From the NCBI GenBank assembly GCA_028282395.1, contig JANQHY010000245.1:1-15893 (forward strand): a stretch of DNA of 15,893 nucleotides, written 5' to 3'. The position numbers and the translations under genes were made by a program. The notes beneath the pieces are model-generated. The model was not told where the DNA came from. It made no database searches and saw only the letters and a program-made list of their open reading frames with translations. Numbering within the stretch: the first letter of the stretch is position 1; every line of letters begins with the position of its first letter. Positions 14,354-15,893 of this stretch are shown one piece after another. This DNA is from Gammaproteobacteria bacterium. GTDB taxonomy: Bacteria; Pseudomonadota; Gammaproteobacteria; UBA12402.

Positions 14354-14785
14354 TTAATTTTGCTGCATTTCGCTCTGGCGTAATTGATGTGCGATTTTAT
14401 CGAGGACACCATTAACGTACTTAAAGCCCTGATCACTGCTACCAAATACTTTTGTTAGCTCGAGCGCCTCATTAATGATAACCCGTCCTGGTACATCAGG
14501 GCAGGCAATCAATTCGTAAGTAGCAAGCCGCAATATTCCCAACTCAATTGGCGTGAGCTGTTCCAGTTGACGGTCAAGTGCTGGACGAATTTTCTGATCA
14601 ATCTCATTGATTTTATCGGTAGTTCCTTGAAAAATGCGCTCAAAATAGTCGTTGTCGGCATTATCATTCTGCATATTTTGCATAAATTGCAGTTTAACAG
14701 TGAGTGCCGGCTCTTCTGCCATTTGCCACTGATAGAGTGCTTGCAGAACATAACGGCGCGCTTTATGACGTGATTTCAGATTCAT
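14354..14785 (-). CDS. nusB: Transcription antitermination protein NusB
   Basis: All-helical RNA-binding protein that, with NusE (S10), binds boxA in rRNA leaders for antitermination. At 143 residues it has the usual length. SRHKARRYVLQALYQWQM is the family N-terminus. PIELGILRLATYELI and RVIINEALELTKVFGSSDQGFKYVNGVLDKI are the C-terminal signatures. The ATG lies 23 bases inside the nrdR coding end and has no good ribosome site, so translation is probably coupled. pgpA follows after a short gap. Confidence 0.97.
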   Translation of the reverse strand: MNLKSRHKARRYVLQALYQWQMAEEPALTVKLQFMQNMQNDNADNDYFERIFQGTTDKINEIDQKIRPALDRQLEQLTPIELGILRLATYELIACPDVPGRVIINEALELTKVFGSSDQGFKYVNGVLDKIAHQLRQSEMQQN

Positions 14786-15239
14786 AATTTTTCGATTTTA
14801 ATTTTTTTATTTCTTGAATGAAGGCATCAGTATCATCAAAACTGAGGTAAACTGAAGCAAAGCGAACATAAGCGACTGGATCGAGTTGGCGTAGTTCGTT
14901 CATTACCCATTGACCTAGTAATTGTGATGGTACTTCCCGCTCACCACTGCTATGCAGTTGGTCTTTAATACGATTGAGCGCTGATTCGATCTGTACTTCA
15001 TTAACCGGACGTTTTTCCAGAGCGGTGAGCATCCCATGGCGCAGACGTCCTTCTTCAAAGTTGCTGCGGCGACCGTCGCGTTTGATAATACGTGGAAAAA
15101 CTTTCTCTACCTGTTCCGTGGTGTTAAAGCGGCGTGAGCAGTTCAGGCATTCCCGGCGCCGGCGTACACTCATGCCATCACTGCCGAGGCGAGAGTCGAT
15201 CACCTTAGTCTCTTCTGTTTTGCAAAATGGACAATGCAT
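14763..15239 (-). CDS. nrdR: Transcriptional repressor NrdR
   Basis: Zinc-ribbon and ATP-cone repressor of ribonucleotide reductase genes that senses ATP/dATP. It has 158 residues from the start MHCPFC. Zinc ligands are Cys3, Cys6, Cys31 and Cys34. RRRRECLNCSRRFNTTE and the ATP-cone region VFPRIIKRDGRR are typical. The frame is open up to an ATG at 15290, but that would run into the glyA coding end and add 17 residues before the universal MHCPFC start, so 15239 is chosen. It lies 19 bases after glyA and overlaps nusB by 23 bases. In many related genomes ribD-ribE-ribBA-ribH separate nrdR from nusB; here they are directly joined. Confidence 0.97.
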   Translation of the reverse strand: MHCPFCKTEETKVIDSRLGSDGMSVRRRRECLNCSRRFNTTEQVEKVFPRIIKRDGRRSNFEEGRLRHGMLTALEKRPVNEVQIESALNRIKDQLHSSGEREVPSQLLGQWVMNELRQLDPVAYVRFASVYLSFDDTDAFIQEIKKLKSKNYESEITS

Positions 15240-15258
15240 AGCTGTCTCACAGGTTAAT

Positions 15259-15893
15259 TTAACAAAGTATCGCTGCCCGTTGTGCTTCATAAATAGGGAA
15301 TTGGCGGCAGAGGGTGGTTACCTCCTCTTTCACCTTAGTAATGACACTGTCATCGTGCGGGTTGTCGAGCACATCACACATCCAGTTGGCAACTTGAATG
15401 CTCTCCTCTTTGGCAAACCCACGTGTGGTGATTGCCGGTGTGCCAAGACGGAGGCCACTGGTGACAAAGGGTTTTTGCGGATCATTGGGAACACTGTTTT
15501 TATTTAAAGTAATATTGGCGCTGCCTAATATCTTTTCTGCCTCTTTGCCGGTAATGCCGTGTTCACGTAGATCAACAAGGAATAGGTGATTGTCGGTGCC
15601 GCCACTGACTATATTGAAGCCACGATCATTGATAGTTTCGGCCATGGCATTTGCGTTAATCAGTACTTGTTGTTGGTAGGTTTTGAACTCTTCTGTTAAT
15701 GCTTCTTTGAAAGCAACTGCTTTGGCGGCGATGACGTGCATTAGTGGACCGCCCTGTAAGCCTGGAAAAATTGCTGATTGTAGTTTCTTTATCAAATCAG
15801 GATTGCCCTTGGCAAGAATCATGCCGCCACGGGGTCCTCGTAATGTTTTATGGGTGGTGGTAGTGACAACATCGGCAGCATCCATTGGTGACG
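15259..15893 (-). CDS. glyA: Serine hydroxymethyltransferase, C-terminal part (runs off the window)
   Basis: PLP enzyme interconverting serine and glycine while charging tetrahydrofolate with a one-carbon unit. The visible 210 or so residues begin just before [21 protein letters not shown], where the Lys of TTHKT is the PLP lysine. The matching C-terminal half includes [33 protein letters not shown] and [16 protein letters not shown]. The N-terminal half lies beyond the right edge. The C-terminus is intact. It heads the run with nrdR, nusB and pgpA. Confidence 0.97.
   Translation of the reverse strand, partial: SPMDAADVVTTTTHKTLRGPRGGMILAKGNPDLIKKLQSAIFPGLQGGPLMHVIAAKAVAFKEALTEEFKTYQQQVLINANAMAETINDRGFNIVSGGTDNHLFLVDLREHGITGKEAEKILGSANITLNKNSVPNDPQKPFVTSGLRLGTPAITTRGFAKEESIQVANWMCDVLDNPHDDSVITKVKEEVTTLCRQFPIYEAQRAAILC

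Noticed and set aside
15240..15290. N-terminal extension of NrdR to ATG 15290
   Set aside because: It would overlap the glyA end, and all NrdR proteins begin at the MHCPFC zinc motif.
1..15893. CRISPR array, tRNA or rRNA genes
   Set aside because: No regularly spaced direct repeats and no tRNA cloverleaf or rRNA sequence were seen in any gap.

Overview
The window looks like chromosome of an AT-rich gammaproteobacterium. The housekeeping proteins (DnaX, Tpx, HemW, NrdR, NusB, PgpA, GlyA) resemble gammaproteobacterial ones closely. Lineage-specific hydrophilic proteins, several MFS carriers and a protein with a eukaryote-type CaaX ending point towards a host-associated lineage such as the Legionellales. 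That placement is an inference from gene style, not a proven identity.

Layout. Positions 1-431 (minus) hold the start of dnaX. Next, on plus, come an unrecognised highly charged coiled-coil protein (657-1775), thiol peroxidase tpx (1964-2461) and the radical-SAM haem chaperone hemW (2481-3653). An orphan ketoacyl-ACP synthase III lies on minus (3729-4715). After about 330 bases without a clear gene there are two tiny reading frames with good spacing, then a 217-residue orphan protein ending in CTIL, a geranylgeranylation-type CaaX box (5195-5848). A minus-strand group follows: an MFS carrier, a class-V aminotransferase / cysteine-desulfurase-like PLP enzyme overlapping it by 23 bases, and an MHS-type MFS carrier (9860 down to 5884).

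An IS200/IS605-family element can be delimited at 9867-12278. Both subterminal hairpins are visible (TTTA loops, one bulged T each), and each end has a guide tetranucleotide that pairs in the IS608 manner with its cleavage site (AAAG with TTAC, GAAC with TCAG). The element encodes an HUH Y1 transposase TnpA and a TnpB with an intact D-E-D RuvC site. Upstream of tnpA it also carries a third, small acidic gene I do not recognise. That gene is driven from a 12-10-12 perfect palindrome that forms two identical overlapping divergent sigma70 promoters. The element sits 6 bp upstream of the MFS start codon, so its outward promoter may now drive the leftward operon.

To the right are a GT4-type glycosyltransferase (12458-13831, plus) and the minus-strand housekeeping run glyA-nrdR-nusB-pgpA. 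The riboflavin genes and thiL that often sit within this run in related bacteria are absent here.

The most interesting items are the CaaX protein with its small upstream frames, and the three-gene IS605 element with its symmetric promoter.
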